Assembly (NCBI GenBank): GCA_032718865.1
Contig: JALUTQ010000037.1
Span: 744,001 to 808,000, forward strand
Origin: Tilletia caries
Taxonomy: Eukaryota; Basidiomycota; Exobasidiomycetes; Tilletiales; Tilletiaceae
Direction: 5' to 3'
Length of the DNA: 64,000 bases
Every line of letters begins with the position of its first letter. Position 1 is the stretch's first letter. Positions 1 to 12,900 of the stretch are shown here, in pieces. The notes beneath the pieces were generated by a model. It ran no database searches. It was given only the letters and a program-made list of their open reading frames with translations, and had not been told where the DNA came from. The position numbers and the translations under genes are program-made.

Positions 1-1582
1 TTGCGTAGGACCGGGACGAATCCGACCCAGCCCCGCATGATCATACGCAGTGCCTCCCATGTTACCCCGTCCGGTCCTGGAGCTGATCCCTTCTTTGAAC
101 TTCCAATCCTTTCCGCCACTTCCCTTTCCCCAAATCCATCCCATCTCACTCTCCCCTCTATCCCATCCTCCGTGTCCAGAGAGAACTCAGATGCGGCAAC
201 ATCATCATCGTCTTCATCTGGCACCTGCTCCCTTGCTGGCCAGAGACCAGCTCGCAGGATTTGCGCCTTGGCTGGGGCTTGGAGCGCCAGTCCTCCCTCC
301 GGCGTAGCCAGAGGTGCGACCATTGCTGCCTTGCCCCTTTTCCGCTGCTCGCAAGGCGCCAGATATCCCCACCGCTTGCATTGGCCAAAGTCTGCCTGCG
401 ATGGTTCTTCTTAGCCCTGCGGATGCTAGCGTAGTGTTCGCGTTGCAGGAGGAGGAACCGTAAACGGTACTCCTCCACCTCGAGCAGGGTGTCATCGTTG
501 GGTTCCCCCAACTCGACCACTCTTTTGCGTTTCGCTTGCCACTCCCGTCGTGCCTTGTTCATCTGAGCACGGCTCGCGCCATGATCGAACCAAGGTTGAC
601 TTCGAGAGCAGCTTCGCAGCAGTGGTGCTGACTCCTCCAAGCCATGCACTACTGCCCCCTGAAGGGCCGCCGCCCAGCATTCTACGCCCTCTGCGGCACG
701 AATAGGTGGTAGCCCGTCCACCACCTCCTTCCATGCGAGTTCCACTTCTCTTCCGAGTCGCTTCACATCGCACTTCTGGAGGTTGAATCGTACAGGCCAT
801 ACCTTCGTCACCGGGGCGAGATTCAAGGTTGTCGCCACTGGTAGATGGTCGGATCCGTCGCCTGGCTCTCTGTCGCAAAGGGAAATGCACTGGATGAGTC
901 TTCCAGCCAATTCCTCCGTCGCAAAGGCTAGGTCGATGGTGCTATACCGCCCTTCTCTTGACTCGTACGTCGGGCAGTCTCTTGGCGTGAGTAGGTGGAG
1001 GTCGAGTTGTTCGATGGCATCCAACCACTTCTGGGCGAACCGAGAGCTGCCGTGTACTTTGGACTCCCAAAGGGAGTGATGTGTGTTGAAATTGCCGAGC
1101 ACCAAATGGTGTCGGTCTTGCCCTACTGCTTCAAAAGTAGCCGCGAGCGGGGCGATGCTGTCTGCGGATCTGTTCGGGTTGTAGATGTTTGTAATGCTGA
1201 TAGCCGAAATTTCAGGCTCTACCCCGTCTTCGGCCGAAGCCTGTTGGGGCCGCCCTTGGAGATCGATATTGACCGTAACCAAGTCTGGATGTGGTACTCC
1301 TACCACCGAGACGTTGGCGGTCTGTAGGTCCTTGTTGATATAAATTACCACGCGGGGGTGCGGAGGGAGGGGTGTGTCCCGCGGGTAGTCGAGGTTGTAC
1401 TGTGTCGGTCCCGAGTCACCAACTGGTAACCACGATGGATGTCCGACTGGGTTTTCGAATCGTGCGAAGGGTTCTTGGATGCAGAGTACATGGTACTTCT
1501 GCGTGGCGGGGTTATTGAGGAGTGAGTGAACCACTGCAGCCGAACGTCGGCAGTTTAGTTGGAGGATGCGCAGATCACTCAT
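1..1582 (-). pseudogene. Non-LTR retrotransposon ORF2, endonuclease part (Tad1-like), truncated by window edge
   Basis: Minus-strand reading frame from the ATG at 1582-1580. The first about 230 residues are an apurinic-type endonuclease of LINE elements: LQLNCRRS near the start, CIQEP near residue 35, GNFNTHH near residue 165, STIDLAF, and SDHLPVA near residue 250. Established family knowledge says this domain nicks target DNA to prime reverse transcription. The usual GDFN motif reads GNFN, so a catalytic Asp appears replaced by Asn. After the endonuclease comes the basic linker that precedes the reverse transcriptase; the frame is lost around position 300 by a frameshift. The reverse transcriptase itself would lie left of position 1. 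The start overlaps the end of ORF1 by 8 nt (ATGAGTGA). Judged a dead copy. Confidence 0.85.
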
Positions 1583-3002
1583 GATGAGGATCTGCGACTT
1601 GAGGTTGGACCTCCCGCCGTGCTGCGCGCCATGTTAGACGCTTGGCACAGCGTTCGTCGTTGGCTGCGTGTTCGCCTCCGCACAAGGCGCAACGCAGGGG
1701 GTGACCACAGGTGCTCGGTGTTGCTCCCGTGGAGGCGGGCTTGCATTCTTTGCACGGGTGATCGCTGGTGTGGTGCCGGTCCGCGCATAGGCGACATACC
1801 GGCGGTCTTCTGCAATAACGCTCGACGTGACCAAGCTGTTGGCATTTCTCGCATTGCTGGGTGCGTTCGGCTGAGATATGGCTCCACCGTGCACCGCGAG
1901 ATGCCGCATGAGATCTTCCCCGACTTGAGGAACCGATCGCGGTCTTCCTGGGTCTTGAATGCGACCGCCGCTGATCCGAACTGCCGTTTGTTGGACTTCT
2001 GAAGGGACTCGCGCCGGTGCTGACCGAGGAAGAAACGAGCTGACGTTATGATGATGCCGTGTACTCGTTCCACGTCCGCCTTGATACCGTCGTTGCCTAG
2101 GTAGAAGGGGACTCCGTGGACCGCGATGGTCTTGTGTTCGGGGAATAGTGGTCGACGAACTTCGGGCGACACCTCTTCCGGATCGAACGCCAACCGTAGC
2201 CACTCCTCGTTTGCCTCGTCCAGGACTCTGTTCTCCTCGGCTTTGGACGCTACCGAGATCTTCAGGTCCCCTGAGTGGAGTCGACCGACGCTGAGTGCTT
2301 GCGTTTGGAGCTGAGCGGAGAGGTGGGGGGCGATCCTCTGTAGCAGCTGGGATGGGACTTCCGCTCGGGCAGGGTGCTGCTCGGGAAGGTGCTGAGTCTT
2401 GAGGACGATACGGGGCTCTGCACCTCGGCGCGCGCTCTCGAGCTCTCTTGGGGTTGGCTTGGTGGTCTTAGCCGATACTGCCGTGGGAGGGGGAGCTGCC
2501 GCTACATGCGAGTAGGCCTTGGAATGGATAGCCGCCTTGATTTCCGCGACATCCTTCCGCAGCTCTCGCATTTCCGAAGGGGCCGCGTGCTATCGTCCTT
2601 CTCAACAGCTTCCGTCACTGCGCCTAACATCTTGACGATCTGTCCGAGCTCCATCGCCAGCTTTGCTACCTAGCCCTTGTTCATCGCTTTGAACTTGCCG
2701 CCGGGGACCGGGTTGGATCGTCGCTGCATGGACAGGAGCATGGTGGAGGCCAGCTCTGTCGCCTGCTTCGCGCTCGTCGCCGCGGTCGTCCTGAGCTGTG
2801 TGGGAGCATCTGTTGCTGCTGTTGCTGTGTTTTCGGGGGGGGGGCCGGACTGTTCCACCTCCAAAGCCGCAAAGGGGTTCGCGGACTGGGCTAACAACCC
2901 AGCCGACGCCTTCTCCTTCGCAGCGCGCGGCGCCATGAGGGGCAGGGCCACGCGGGGGGACTGTGCTGGGCTTTCCCTTACTTGAACGCGTATGAATTTC
3001 AC
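1575..3002 (-). pseudogene. Non-LTR retrotransposon ORF1 (Gag-like, zinc knuckles), with stop and frameshifts
   Basis: Minus-strand Gag-like ORF upstream of ORF2. It begins near 3002 (or the internal Met at about 2936), runs to an in-frame TAG at 2670-2672, continues open in the same frame, shifts by one frame near 2595, and shifts back near 1880. In the restored frame three zinc knuckles are visible between about 1857 and 1650. The first is C-EK-C-QQLG-H-VERY-C, a perfect CX2CX4HX4C, followed by two more Cys/His clusters. The restored stop TGA is at 1577-1575, overlapping the ORF2 start. Role by family: RNA binding and chaperone in the LINE particle. The upstream half is Ala/Ser/Gln rich with no known domain. 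Two opposite frameshifts plus one nonsense codon indicate decay, unless some are assembly errors. Confidence 0.8.
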
Positions 3003-3420
3003 CTATCACTCAGAGCTAACTGTCGATTTGCTCTGATGATGGTGGTTTTGCGCCTTTCTAATATGTATCCACTCTCCCTGTTGATCGTTGATCAGTTGGG
3101 CAGTGGGCTTGTGAGTTACATAAGGGCAGGGGGGTTTGGAAGATCTGTCGGCCTCCGATGGCAGAGTGAGTGATGACTGATGACCCACTTTGAGACTGCA
3201 CTGTACGGGGGTCTTTCCCCTATCCGAAGAGCTTGAGACGGGCGTGTGTGAGACCCGAGACCCGGGAAGGTCTTGCTCGGCCTTTGATGGCCATTCACAC
3301 CCCACTCACTTTAGCAGGCCACAGTCCACACTAAGCAGCCGGACTGGCAGTCGACCTCACTGTATTCCCGCTGCTGCCTGAGTAGAAGTGCTGACGGTAG
3401 TGATTGACTGAATCACGCCC

Positions 3421-3488
3421 CTCGCTCTCGCTCTCGCTCTCGCTCTCGCTCTCGCTCTCGCTCTCGCCCTCGCCCTCGCCCTCGCCAT
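3421..3488. repeat. Hexamer microsatellite (CTCGCT)n turning into (CTCGCC)n
   Basis: About eleven TCTCGC-type hexamers in a row, the last few changed to CCTCGC. The repeat lies upstream of the DYRK kinase gene. The stretch 3003-4132 around it has no convincing gene and probably holds the kinase promoter and 5' leader. Confidence 0.9.
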
Positions 3489-4132
3489 CGCTCTCCCGTG
3501 TGCGTGTGCGTCGCTGTCCCCGACGACGACGAGCTTGACCGGCAGAGGAAACGGATCTTGACGAACGGCAGCGAGGCATTCGAACGCAGAAGATCGCGCG
3601 CACGCTGGCTTCTCCCGACGCAGCATCGACATCGGACGGCACCCCTTTCACAAACTCACAGGGGTCCCTTCTCCCTTGCCAGTCGCAGCGTGAGTTGCTC
3701 AGAGAGCAGGCATCACCATTCTCCAGATACAGCTCGTGCTCACCCCGCCCCATTGTCGACTTCCCATTCTGCCAGCACGCTCTCACACGGTCCACGCCGT
3801 CAACCGACAGGAGTAGCACGGCCTGGAGCAGCACCATCGAGCATAGCAGGGTGAGCATATTTCCTTCGAAGGCGGCCCACTTCAGTCCGGCTCTGAGCAT
3901 TCACTCACTCCTCTGTCACCCACGTCTCCTTCGATCCAGCGAACACCAGCTCCTCACGCCAGGCACACCGCACACACCAACACATCTCTCATCTCCATAC
4001 GCCCCATCGGAAAGGGCCCCGGCTGACAGCTCATTTCCATCTTGATTCATTGCCTTGAACCCCCTTCTGGCACCCGTTTAGTCTGCTTCTCCACAGAGGA
4101 GCTGTAATCCAAGGGTACCACACCCTACGGTT

Positions 4133-7100
4133 ATGACACAACAGCCCAGTCGAAGTCGGAACAAAACCAACATCAACAGCTCGGGTCTCTCCGCCGCTGC
4201 ACACATCCCCGCCTCGACCTCGTCGTCCTCGACCGCCTCATATCGAGCTCAGTTACAGGCATCCCAACAACAGCAGCAGCAGCAACAGCAGCGGCAGCCT
4301 TCCTTGACCTCCCGCAGCAACGCTCCTAGCGCATATAATCCTAGCAACCGCTCTGGGGCCATCTCACGCTCCACCACTGTCAGTAGTACTGGATCGACAG
4401 GCGCAGGCGGACGTCGTAGTGCAGCCGCTGGTTCTGTTCCCTCCCAGACGCTTTCCTATCCTCAGCAAGACTCCTATCCCGCTTCGATATCCAACAGCAC
4501 TCGTAACTCAGTAGGGAGCAGTCGCGCGCTCTCAGCCATCTCCTCTCTTTCCTCTCTGCCACGAGCATTCGCCGACGACGGAGGGCCCACATCACCCGAA
4601 TTCGACTTTGCTGCCTTGCGTGCAGCATCCCGCACCGCTCCAACACCCCAGGATCCAGGCAGTCCAGTGTTCTCAATCGCTGCCTTCAGCGAAGACGAGG
4701 ATTTCGGAAGGCCTGACGATCGAGTTAGAGACGAAGACCAAGGCACGGCTACGCACGGTTCTTTCCCGTCCTCACCAAAAAGCACCACCACTTCTCGAGA
4801 AGCGAGCACATATTCTCAAGTCGCGAGATCACCGCGCACCGAGCATCTGCCAAAGAGTATCAGCAGGCATATCAACGGCACAGCTAGAAAAAGCGGCGCG
4901 ACCTCTGAGTCTAACGTCAACGGACTCTCTGCTTACTCCTCACGTTCCGCATCAGAGGCCAAGTCCCCCGCTTCATCCCTGACACCTTCCAAGCGGAAGC
5001 CTTCTTCAAAGAGCAAATCGCAAGGTACCCTTTCTTCTCACAGCAGTTCCGCCCGTCACGCACAAGGCGAATCGAGCACGACCCCTCGTCAGCCAGCAGC
5101 TTCTTACCGGTCAGAAACGACCAGTCCTTCGAGTGCCATTTACTCTCCAGCAGGTCCCTCTGGTGCTGCACTAAAGTCATCGCGTTCAAGTGTGCATTCT
5201 GACAAGCACTACCGTCCTCTTCGCGCGGCCAAAAGTTCGCTCGAGCTCACCCCTTCGACATCACCTGACCCGAAGCAGTCGTACAACAACTCCGCAGTCT
5301 ACAAGTCTCCCGGCTCGCCATATCAGCAAAAGCAACAGCTTCGAGCCGACTCGTATTTTGCCATCCCAGTTGTAACGAGTGAAATTGTTGCCGGTGTCTC
5401 TTCCAGAACTCCCTCGGAATCTCCTTCAAGCTCGCGCGTACCTCGCACACATCTTTCTACCGGCCCCGCACCGCGACTCAAAACACACAAATCCTTGGGA
5501 ACGATGCCGACCCCTGTCAACGGAGGTCAAAATGGCCGTTCGGCCGGCCCGAGCAACCCGTACAACAACGATCCGACTTCTCCTTCGAATCCATATGCGG
5601 GCGTGAGGAAGCGCAAATCGGCGGCGGGCATCGAAATTGACGTTCGCGCTGCCAATGCCGGGGCATCTGACGGCGTAGGATCACTTCCCTCCCCGCGCAT
5701 CCGGTCCTCCGCCTCGACCAATGTTCTTGCGATGAGATCTAAGCGGTCCGCGCAGGCTTTGAGGTCAATGTCGTCAACTGCAGGAACGGGCTTCAAAGGA
5801 AACACGACCGCCGGCCGCCTGTCCGAGCGCGCGCGTCCCTCAGCGAGGATCGGCGATCTCACCTGGGCGACAGACGATACCGGGCCATTTGGTGCAGGGG
5901 ATGTAGAGCTCAGCCGCCGCACGGACCGTTTCGCATCTGTCGATCTTGGACCATTTGGGGGAGGGTCTGAGGAAGAAGAAGAAGATGATAATGGCGACGG
6001 AGTCTCGACCCGCCTAGCACGCGCAGCTATCCGGCCTCCCGCCCGCAAACCCGGGGTGGGATTGGACGACTCAGACGAAGATGAGGAGGAGGAAGAGGAG
6101 GAGGAAGAGGAAGAAGAGGAGGAGGATGAGGATGACTTTGATCCGGAGGACGATGACGCTTTTACGCGGAGACATAAATTCGGGGCGCCCCTTTCTTCGA
6201 AACGGTCTCGTGGCGCTGGTATTGGCACCGTGGGTCTAGGTGCTGGACTTGGCTTGGGCATGCCCCCCAAACCGTCGGCTGCCGCCGTTACCAAAAAGTC
6301 GGTTGCGGACACGAACAAAACTTCCGATCGAGCTGTGTCGGGCTCCAAACCGATCAGGGCGAGCAAGACGAGCGTCTCGTCCCGCGTCGTCGCTGAGGAT
6401 GCAGTTGGCGGAAGATGGAGCGAAGGCTTCGATTTGAATGCGGCGATTGCCGAGTTGCTCAATGAAGATATGGAACGTCGGCGCGAGCGACGTCGGCGAC
6501 GCGCGGCAGCGCGCGATCGGAGGCGGAGGCGCGAAGCGGGCGAGGTTGTCTCAGAACCTGGCTCGGATGAAGATGATTTGGACCTCGACGACGACGATGA
6601 CGGAGAGGACGACGAAGAGCTGGACGTGGACCTCCACGCTGGCGATGATGCTCAAACACTCGAACAGAGGATGGACGAACTCGCGGTGTCGACTGGTAAA
6701 GGCGCCAAGATCGCGTCCAAGGCGACTTCGCGACAGGTGTCCGATTCGGGTTCGGGCGTGCAGGCGAAAGATCGCTCGCGGACTGCCGGTGCCTTTTCGC
6801 CTGGATCTGTGGCGGAGCTCACCCGCGGCTCGTCGTCACAGCAAAATCAGAGCCCGTACGCTTCTAGTGGCAAGGGCCGGCAGCCCGCTGCCTCTTCGAG
6901 TGGCGGCGTCGCATCTTCATCCAAGAGCAGCCGACGGACGCCCGTGCTGCACGTGGCCGACGTTGACGCCCCTGAGTGGGACCAGAACGGGACTTCGCCG
7001 TCTCGGACGTCGCTTGATCGTGAGAGAGCTGCGCGGCAGGCGAATGCTGCTGGTGGTGGCGTTGGCGCGTCGCCCAATACGGCGACGAGCAGGCGGAGTA

Positions 7101-10100
7101 TGGAACAGCGGGAGAACAATCGGCGATTGGCGCGCCAGAGCGGCGGGCTTCTTGCCCGTCAGAGCGAGGTCGAGCCCTTGCCTGCCAGTCCGCGCTCTGT
7201 GGCCACCTCGATTGCGCCGCCGGGCGGAGTTTCGGCCTCTACCTCGAGCGGTGGCAGCAGTTCCAAGTCCGGGCTGTTGGGTCTCGGTGGTCTGCTCAAA
7301 CGCGAGTCGAAGAAGAACCTGAAGGAGGAGAAGGACTACGCGGGTGGGTCGCAGCAGTCGCCTTACGACGGCTCGCGCAAGACCAGTCTCGACTACGGCC
7401 CGGGCACGCCGACGAGTGCGACTTCGACGGGATCGGGGAACAGCTCGATGTTCAATCTGCAAGTACAGGGTCAGCAGCAGCAGTCTTCTTCGAGCTCCGT
7501 CAAGAAGAGCGCTGGTTTGCTGGGTCGGAAACGCGGGAAGACGATGCCGTCTTCGAACTCGCCTCCTCCGACAGAGACCTCGCAGTTACCGCCGATGCAA
7601 GTGGCGCCTCTCAAGGAGGGAGTGTTGCCGCACGTAGATGGGCCATCTGGCCTTGCCTCGGCTGGATGGAGCGTCTCGAACGACACCACACCTTCACGTC
7701 GCCGGCTCAGCCAGTCGAATTCAGCTCAGGACTTGTCCGGCGCGACCCGCTCGGCGAACACGCGCAACGGTCTGCCAACGATCACGGCTTCGCCCTCTGC
7801 CGCCAACTTGCGGACGCCCTCGCAGGATCAGCAAGAGTTGTGGCCGGAGCGACAACACCTGTCCCCGTCTGTGCCTGCGTCGAGCAATCGCAGCGTGAAG
7901 GAAGGTGTCTCGTCCAAACCGGTGTCGCCGGTCTCTGTCACTGCCAGTCGCATCCCGCGTGCGACGGCGACTACGAAGGGAAGCACCACGTCTGCCATCC
8001 CCACTGCGGGAGGCAGCCTGCGTATGCCGTCCGACAGGCAGCGCGAGGGCGGTATGCAGTCCTCCACTTCGTCACATCGACTCAGTGGGTCGCAGTCTCA
8101 CAAGGCGGGCGCCTCGCTCGCTGCCAACTTTGGGATTGGCAATGTCGAAGATGGCACAGCAAGCGGACCTAGCTCCGACTTTGTCCAGCCCTCGGCGCGC
8201 CGGCAGTCGCTTACCCTCGGCAAAATACCGCTGGCTGTTGCGCCGGTGGAGAAGATCGAGAAAGTCGCGCTGCCCGCCGCTGCGGCCCGACTACCTGCAA
8301 ACTCGTCATTGGTGCCGATCTTGCAGGCGTACAAGGCGGCTAAGACGCAGACGGAGATCGAAGCCGTGCTGCGTCGTGCCCGTATCGCGTCGTACACCAG
8401 CGCGCTCTCGCCCAGCGAGCGTGAGGTGCTGAACAGTCTGTCGTTGCGTAACGAGTCGCGCGGGGCTACGGAGTCTGTGACGCCTGCGAAGGAGCGAACG
8501 TCGGGGAGCGTCCGGCCTTCGGCAGAGACGTCCAAGTCGATGTCCGGCATCACTCGCATCGGGCCATCCTCTTCTATTACGGCGACTCCGGTTTCATCGT
8601 CGTCGCGCACTGCTGGCTCTATGGAACCGCCTTCAACTGTGCCCGCCCCGCAGCGCAAGAGCCGAGCGTCACTTTCGACATTCTCAAGCGGCGCAAAGGC
8701 CGCGCGCGATCAGGCACTGTCGCAATCGGCTTCTTCCTCCAGCTCTTCTGCTGCTGCTGCTCAGGCGAGCAAGAGCTCCGTGCCCACGCGTGGTGCACGC
8801 CAGACGGCCGTTTCCATGACGTCCGCCAGTCGACCTTCTTCGCAGCTCTCGCCCGAGCCCAGCTCCGGCGCGAGTATCAGCAGTATCACGACGAACTTTG
8901 TCGATGAGGAGGAGCGTCTGGGCGACGAGGAGATGGAGGCGTACATCCAGCGGCAGCATGCAAAGAAGATCGCGGCGGGTGCCAAGGCGGAGGAGTTGGA
9001 GAAGATGTTGAAGTTCCCGGAGCCGGAGCCACCGACGCGCGCGTACTCGGCCAGACGTGAGTACTAACCTGATGCTGATTAGTAAAGTTGACAGTGTTCT
9101 GAGCCACTGACCGTGTCACCTTACCACCTTCTTCCGATACGCAGAGGCCGAAGCGCTGTGGGGCAACCGGCTTTCTCCATACGAGTTCAAAGAGATGCAC
9201 TCGTACGAGGAGGTGTTCTACGTGGGCCAAGCGCGCACCAAGAAGCAAGCGACCGTGGAAAAGGCAGCCAACAACTTTGGGTACGACGACGAGCGTGGCG
9301 ACTATCTGATCATGACACACGACCATATTGCATACCGGTATGAGATTCGCGACTTGCTTGGTCGGGGTTCGTTCGGACAGGTGTTGCAGTGCAAGGATCA
9401 CAAGACGGGCAAGTTTGTGGCGCTCAAGTTGATCAGGAACAAGAAGCGCTTCCATCAGCAAGCGCTGGTGGAGGTCAAGATCTTGGAGAATCTGACCAAA
9501 TGGGTATGTCTCCTGAAGAAGAATCGCTTGATTTAAATCATCCCTTGGTGCAAAATGCTGATCGCATATCGCTTATACCCCCTTCCACTCGCAGGATCCC
9601 GATGGACAATACCACGTCATCCGAATGACGGAGTCCTTCTACTTCCGGAACCACCTCTGCATCGCCATGGAGCTGCTGAGCATCAATCTCTACGAGTTGA
9701 TCAAGGCGAACAACTTTGCCGGGTTCTCGACGCGCCTCATCCGACGCTTCACCTCGCAGGTGCTCTCTTCGCTCTCGCTCATGAAGCACCACAAGGTCGT
9801 GCACTGCGACTTAAAACCGGAGAATATCTTGCTGAAGCATCCGCGCAAGAGTGCGATCCAGGTTATTGACTTTGGGTCGAGTTGCTTTGAGAATGAGAAG
9901 GGTGAGTTTCTGCCTCTTGAACTTTGCTTGATTTCCGCTCACCATTCGACCTATACTGATATGATACCTCGGCCGTGCTTTACTTCGATAGTGTACACCT
10001 ACATCCAAAGTCGCTTCTACCGATCGCCGGAAGTCATTCTCGGGATGAATTACCATACTGGTAAGTTTACTTCTCCTTCTGATTATCATGTTCAGTACGC

Positions 10101-10813
10101 TGAGTCTTTGACTATTGATTTCTGCAGCCATCGATATCTGGAGTCTGGGATGCATCATCGCAGAGCTGTACACGGGCTACCCACTCTTCCCGGGTGAAAA
10201 CGAGCAAGAACAGCTGGCCTGCATCATGGAGGTGCTTGGCGTTCCCGACCGATACCTCATCGACCGGAGTTCCCGCAAGAAGCTCTTCTTCGACTCGTCT
10301 GGGGGACCTCGTCCCGTTGTCAACTCCAAGGGCAAGAGGAGGCGGCCGGCGACGAAGTCGCTGGCGCAGGTGCTCAAGTGCAACGACGAGCTCTTCATCG
10401 ACTTCATTTCGAAGTGTCTGGTATGGGACCCTGAGCGGCGGATAAAGCCTGATCCAGCGTTGCGGCATCCGTGGATCCTGCAAGGTCGGAGATTGGCGGC
10501 GGCGGCTGCAGCATCGTCCCCGACGCCGTATTCCACAAATGGCGTCTACTCGCTCCCACAACCAAAGAAGGTCACGCCATCAATAACCGCGGCGGGATCG
10601 AGCTCTGGCAGCGGATCGACGACGAATGTTACTAGTGCAGTGAGTTCGACGCCGGGACGCAAGCAGAGCTCGACTGCGGCGGCATTGTCAAGCTCTGCGA
10701 GTCGATCGACCATCTTGAGCAACACCCATTCCACGCCTGCGCGACGGACGAGCGTGATGAATGGCGGCGCAACGCCAATACGGACACCGAGATCGCAGCA
10801 GCCGGTTTCGTAA
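4133..10813 (+). CDS. DYRK-family protein kinase, Pom1-like, 2,114 aa, five exons
   Basis: Exons 4133-9056, 9145-9503, 9595-9901, 9992-10060 and 10128-10813 join in frame (6,345 nt); introns are 64-91 nt with GTGAGT, GTATGT, GTGAGT and GTAAGT donors. The first about 1,640 residues are low complexity: Ser-rich, polyQ near residues 45-55, a Glu/Asp block near 650-675 and a basic/acidic block near 780-840. The catalytic part starts with a DYRK-homology box ([11 protein letters not shown], residues about 1695), then [30 protein letters not shown], the tyrosine activation motif [13 protein letters not shown], and [11 protein letters not shown]-terminal Ser/Thr-rich tail follows. This is the class-2 DYRK pattern (fission yeast Pom1, DYRK2), regulators of cell polarity and cell-size control. 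Pom1 orthology is inferred from domain order and the long N-terminus, not from alignment. Confidence 0.9.
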
Positions 10814-11465
10814 AACAAAATTGCGGTTGGGTCACGAGCACGCTCATACGATGCAGAAGCACGACGCCCCGGAATACGATCTTCCCCTTTTCCTCTTCTT
10901 TTTTTTCTTCTTCTTCTTCTTCTCTTCTTTCCAGTTCATGCTTCTCACTTCCTCGATAACGACCGATCCACGAGAATGCGTCGCTGGCCTTGCGCCCCTT
11001 GTCCCCTGCATACAAAACCCTGGCATCCTCACCTCTCCCACGACGACCCCCGCGACGCTGCCGATGCTAGCTCTTCTTTTGGCTTCGTTGCTCCTTCCCC
11101 CCCTTTGAAACGCGGTTCCGACCTTTTTACTCATGAAGCATCTTGACCCTTTTTCCCTGCTTCTCTTTTACGTGTCTGAACTCTTTTTTTACCGCCTCCC
11201 TCTCTCCTCTTCGTTCTTCCTCTATCTCTCTGTCTCCTTCCTTCTCTTTCTCGACAAATTAAAGTCTATTTTCAACCTTTCCACCTTGGCATCTGCGGTG
11301 CCATGCAGGGCAGAAGCATCGGCCATCGACCATGAAGCATGAAGCATCAAGCTCGAGGCTCGGTGCACATTGGACATGCTCTTGCAAAGTTCGAGGACAT
11401 GCGAATAATCGAGGTCTGGACGTCTTTACGTTTGCGACGCCTCGTCCGAGTGACAGAAACCCCGA
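10814..11465. other. Kinase 3' region, no gene; long polypyrimidine tract
   Basis: No credible ORF. Positions about 10873-10936 are an almost unbroken C/T run on the plus strand (CTTCTT units), and 11160-11260 is again T/C rich. This probably covers the 3' UTRs of the kinase gene and of the facing minus-strand gene. Confidence 0.5.
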
Positions 11466-12113
11466 TCAAGAGCGCTTCCCAGCGGATTCGGTCTCCCTAC
11501 CAGACCGAGGCTCTGCCCGCCGGGCAGGTCGAGCGGGACGGACAAGATCGTGCTCGTCCCGATCGTCGCAGGAGGGATGGGCCCGACCGCGGGCGAGGAA
11601 GGAAGGATCTCCGTAACGGTTCCCAGCAGCCGTCAACCTCGGCGTCGCTCCTCCCAGCCCTTGCCCCGGCCCAGCAAATGAAGTGACCCCACTAGGGGTC
11701 CCGAACGGAGTCTTCTTGCCGTCATTGCCCTTCCCAGCACCCAATGGAGTCCCGGCACGGCCAAGGGGGAAAGGGGGAAGCGTCAGCTGCTGCTCAGGGA
11801 TCCAAGAGTGAAGGAGGGGGAGGGGGAGAAGCTAACCTTCTTGTTGGCGAGCGCGACGGCGAGACGGGGGAAGTCGGCTGTTGCTTCGCGCAGGGTCTCG
11901 ACTGAAAGCGCAACCTGCAAAGGCGAAAAGAAAGAGCGTGTCAGCATGAACCCCCATGTGTGCATACATCCGCATACAAAGCATCACAAAACTCACAGTC
12001 TGATTGGCGGTCTCAAGGCTATAAGTGCACGCCTGCAAACTCGCGAGCTGTGTGTACTTTACGAATGTAGTCAAAGGAATAAGGAAAAAAGAACATGTCC
12101 CTCCAAAAGACAT
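11466..12113 (-). CDS. Small multi-exon gene resembling DASH complex subunit Spc19
   Basis: Minus strand. Reading downstream, an exon ending at 11997 encodes YTQLASLQACTYSLETANQT; exon 11914-11837 follows (donor GTTAGC) and encodes VALSVETLREATADFPRL; then a last exon about 11729-11466 ends in a stop. Phases agree. The pattern of a CxxSLExA helix followed by an ATADFPRL helix resembles the N-terminus of Spc19, a subunit of the DASH/Dam1 ring that couples kinetochores to microtubules. The Gly/Thr-rich last exon is not diagnostic and its acceptor is a guess. The 5' end is unresolved; the ATG at 12113-12111 is one option, and an upstream exon is possible. The Spc19 call is from memory of the family motif only. 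Confidence 0.45.
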
Positions 12114-12152
12114 TGGGTACCTCGTCCACCCTCCGCTCCGAGTCCCTTCTGT

Positions 12153-12900
12153 CTATGACACCCCCATCCCCATCCCTCCAGTAAGGAAGCAGAGGTCCTG
12201 AGGCGAGAAGAGAGAAGAATCCGCGGGTCGTAATACGTCTTCCCGGCGCGAGAGCTTGGCGTAAGGGCTGGAGAGAAGTTCAAGGAAAGGGGGAGGCACA
12301 AGGATGTCGTCCTTTGTCGCATGAGTGATGAGATAAGGAAGACGCCCTTCGCCCTCCCTCCGTGAGCTTTGATGTAAGGGCTGTCCGTGTAGGAGATGCA
12401 AAGGAAGAAAGAGTGGCTGAAGGGTGCTGGCAGGAGGGGGCCAGAGATCCGGCCCCTGCCTGCTTTTGACCCTCGTGTCTGACTCCTTTGACATCCACAG
12501 CCCTGAGGAAGATTTGGAAGGGATGCGAGAGGCAGGTCATAGCGAGCAGGGTTGCAGTGGCTTTCTGACAGCTGACAGAGTGGAACGAAACGGAAGAGAA
12601 AGGTCAGTCGGTCAGTGACTAGCGCAGAGTGAGAGCAAACCTTCTCTTGCTGATATCAGGCACCTGCTGGTTGAAGAGAATGGAGGAAGCCATTCAACCA
12701 GCAGGAAGCCAAAAGAGGAAGCGGGAGAACAAATCAGCTCGATGTCGCGGGTAGAAGTCGTGACGAGGGGAGCAGAGGCACCAAACCCTGGACGAGAAGA
12801 ACATGGAGAAGGCGTATGTCCTGCACCGTAACCGTAGCCTTGAACACCTCGGTCGCATCGGAGTGGCTCCGGCCTATTCATATCGTATGCAGTGGTGGCG
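12153..12900 (-). other. Possible exons of an unidentified minus-strand gene
   Basis: Two minus-strand stretches look coding-like but cannot be joined with confidence. One is 12881-12690, starting with Met-Asn-Arg-Pro and rich in Gly/Ser/Pro. The other is 12494-12153, ending in MGMGVS and a stop, with an aliphatic stretch (PYLITHATKDDIL). A short piece VPDISKR at about 12664-12640 is bounded by AG and GT. They could be upstream exons of the Spc19-like gene or a separate gene. No family recognised. Confidence 0.25.

Noticed and set aside
5527..6462. Long minus-strand ORF of 311 codons with a polySer run
   Set aside because: It is the antisense shadow of the kinase gene's Glu/Asp block; composition follows the plus-strand codons.
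10115..10197. Extra kinase ORF ends at 10197 and start at 10115
   Set aside because: These are read-throughs of intron 4; splicing 10060 to 10128 restores [11 protein letters not shown].
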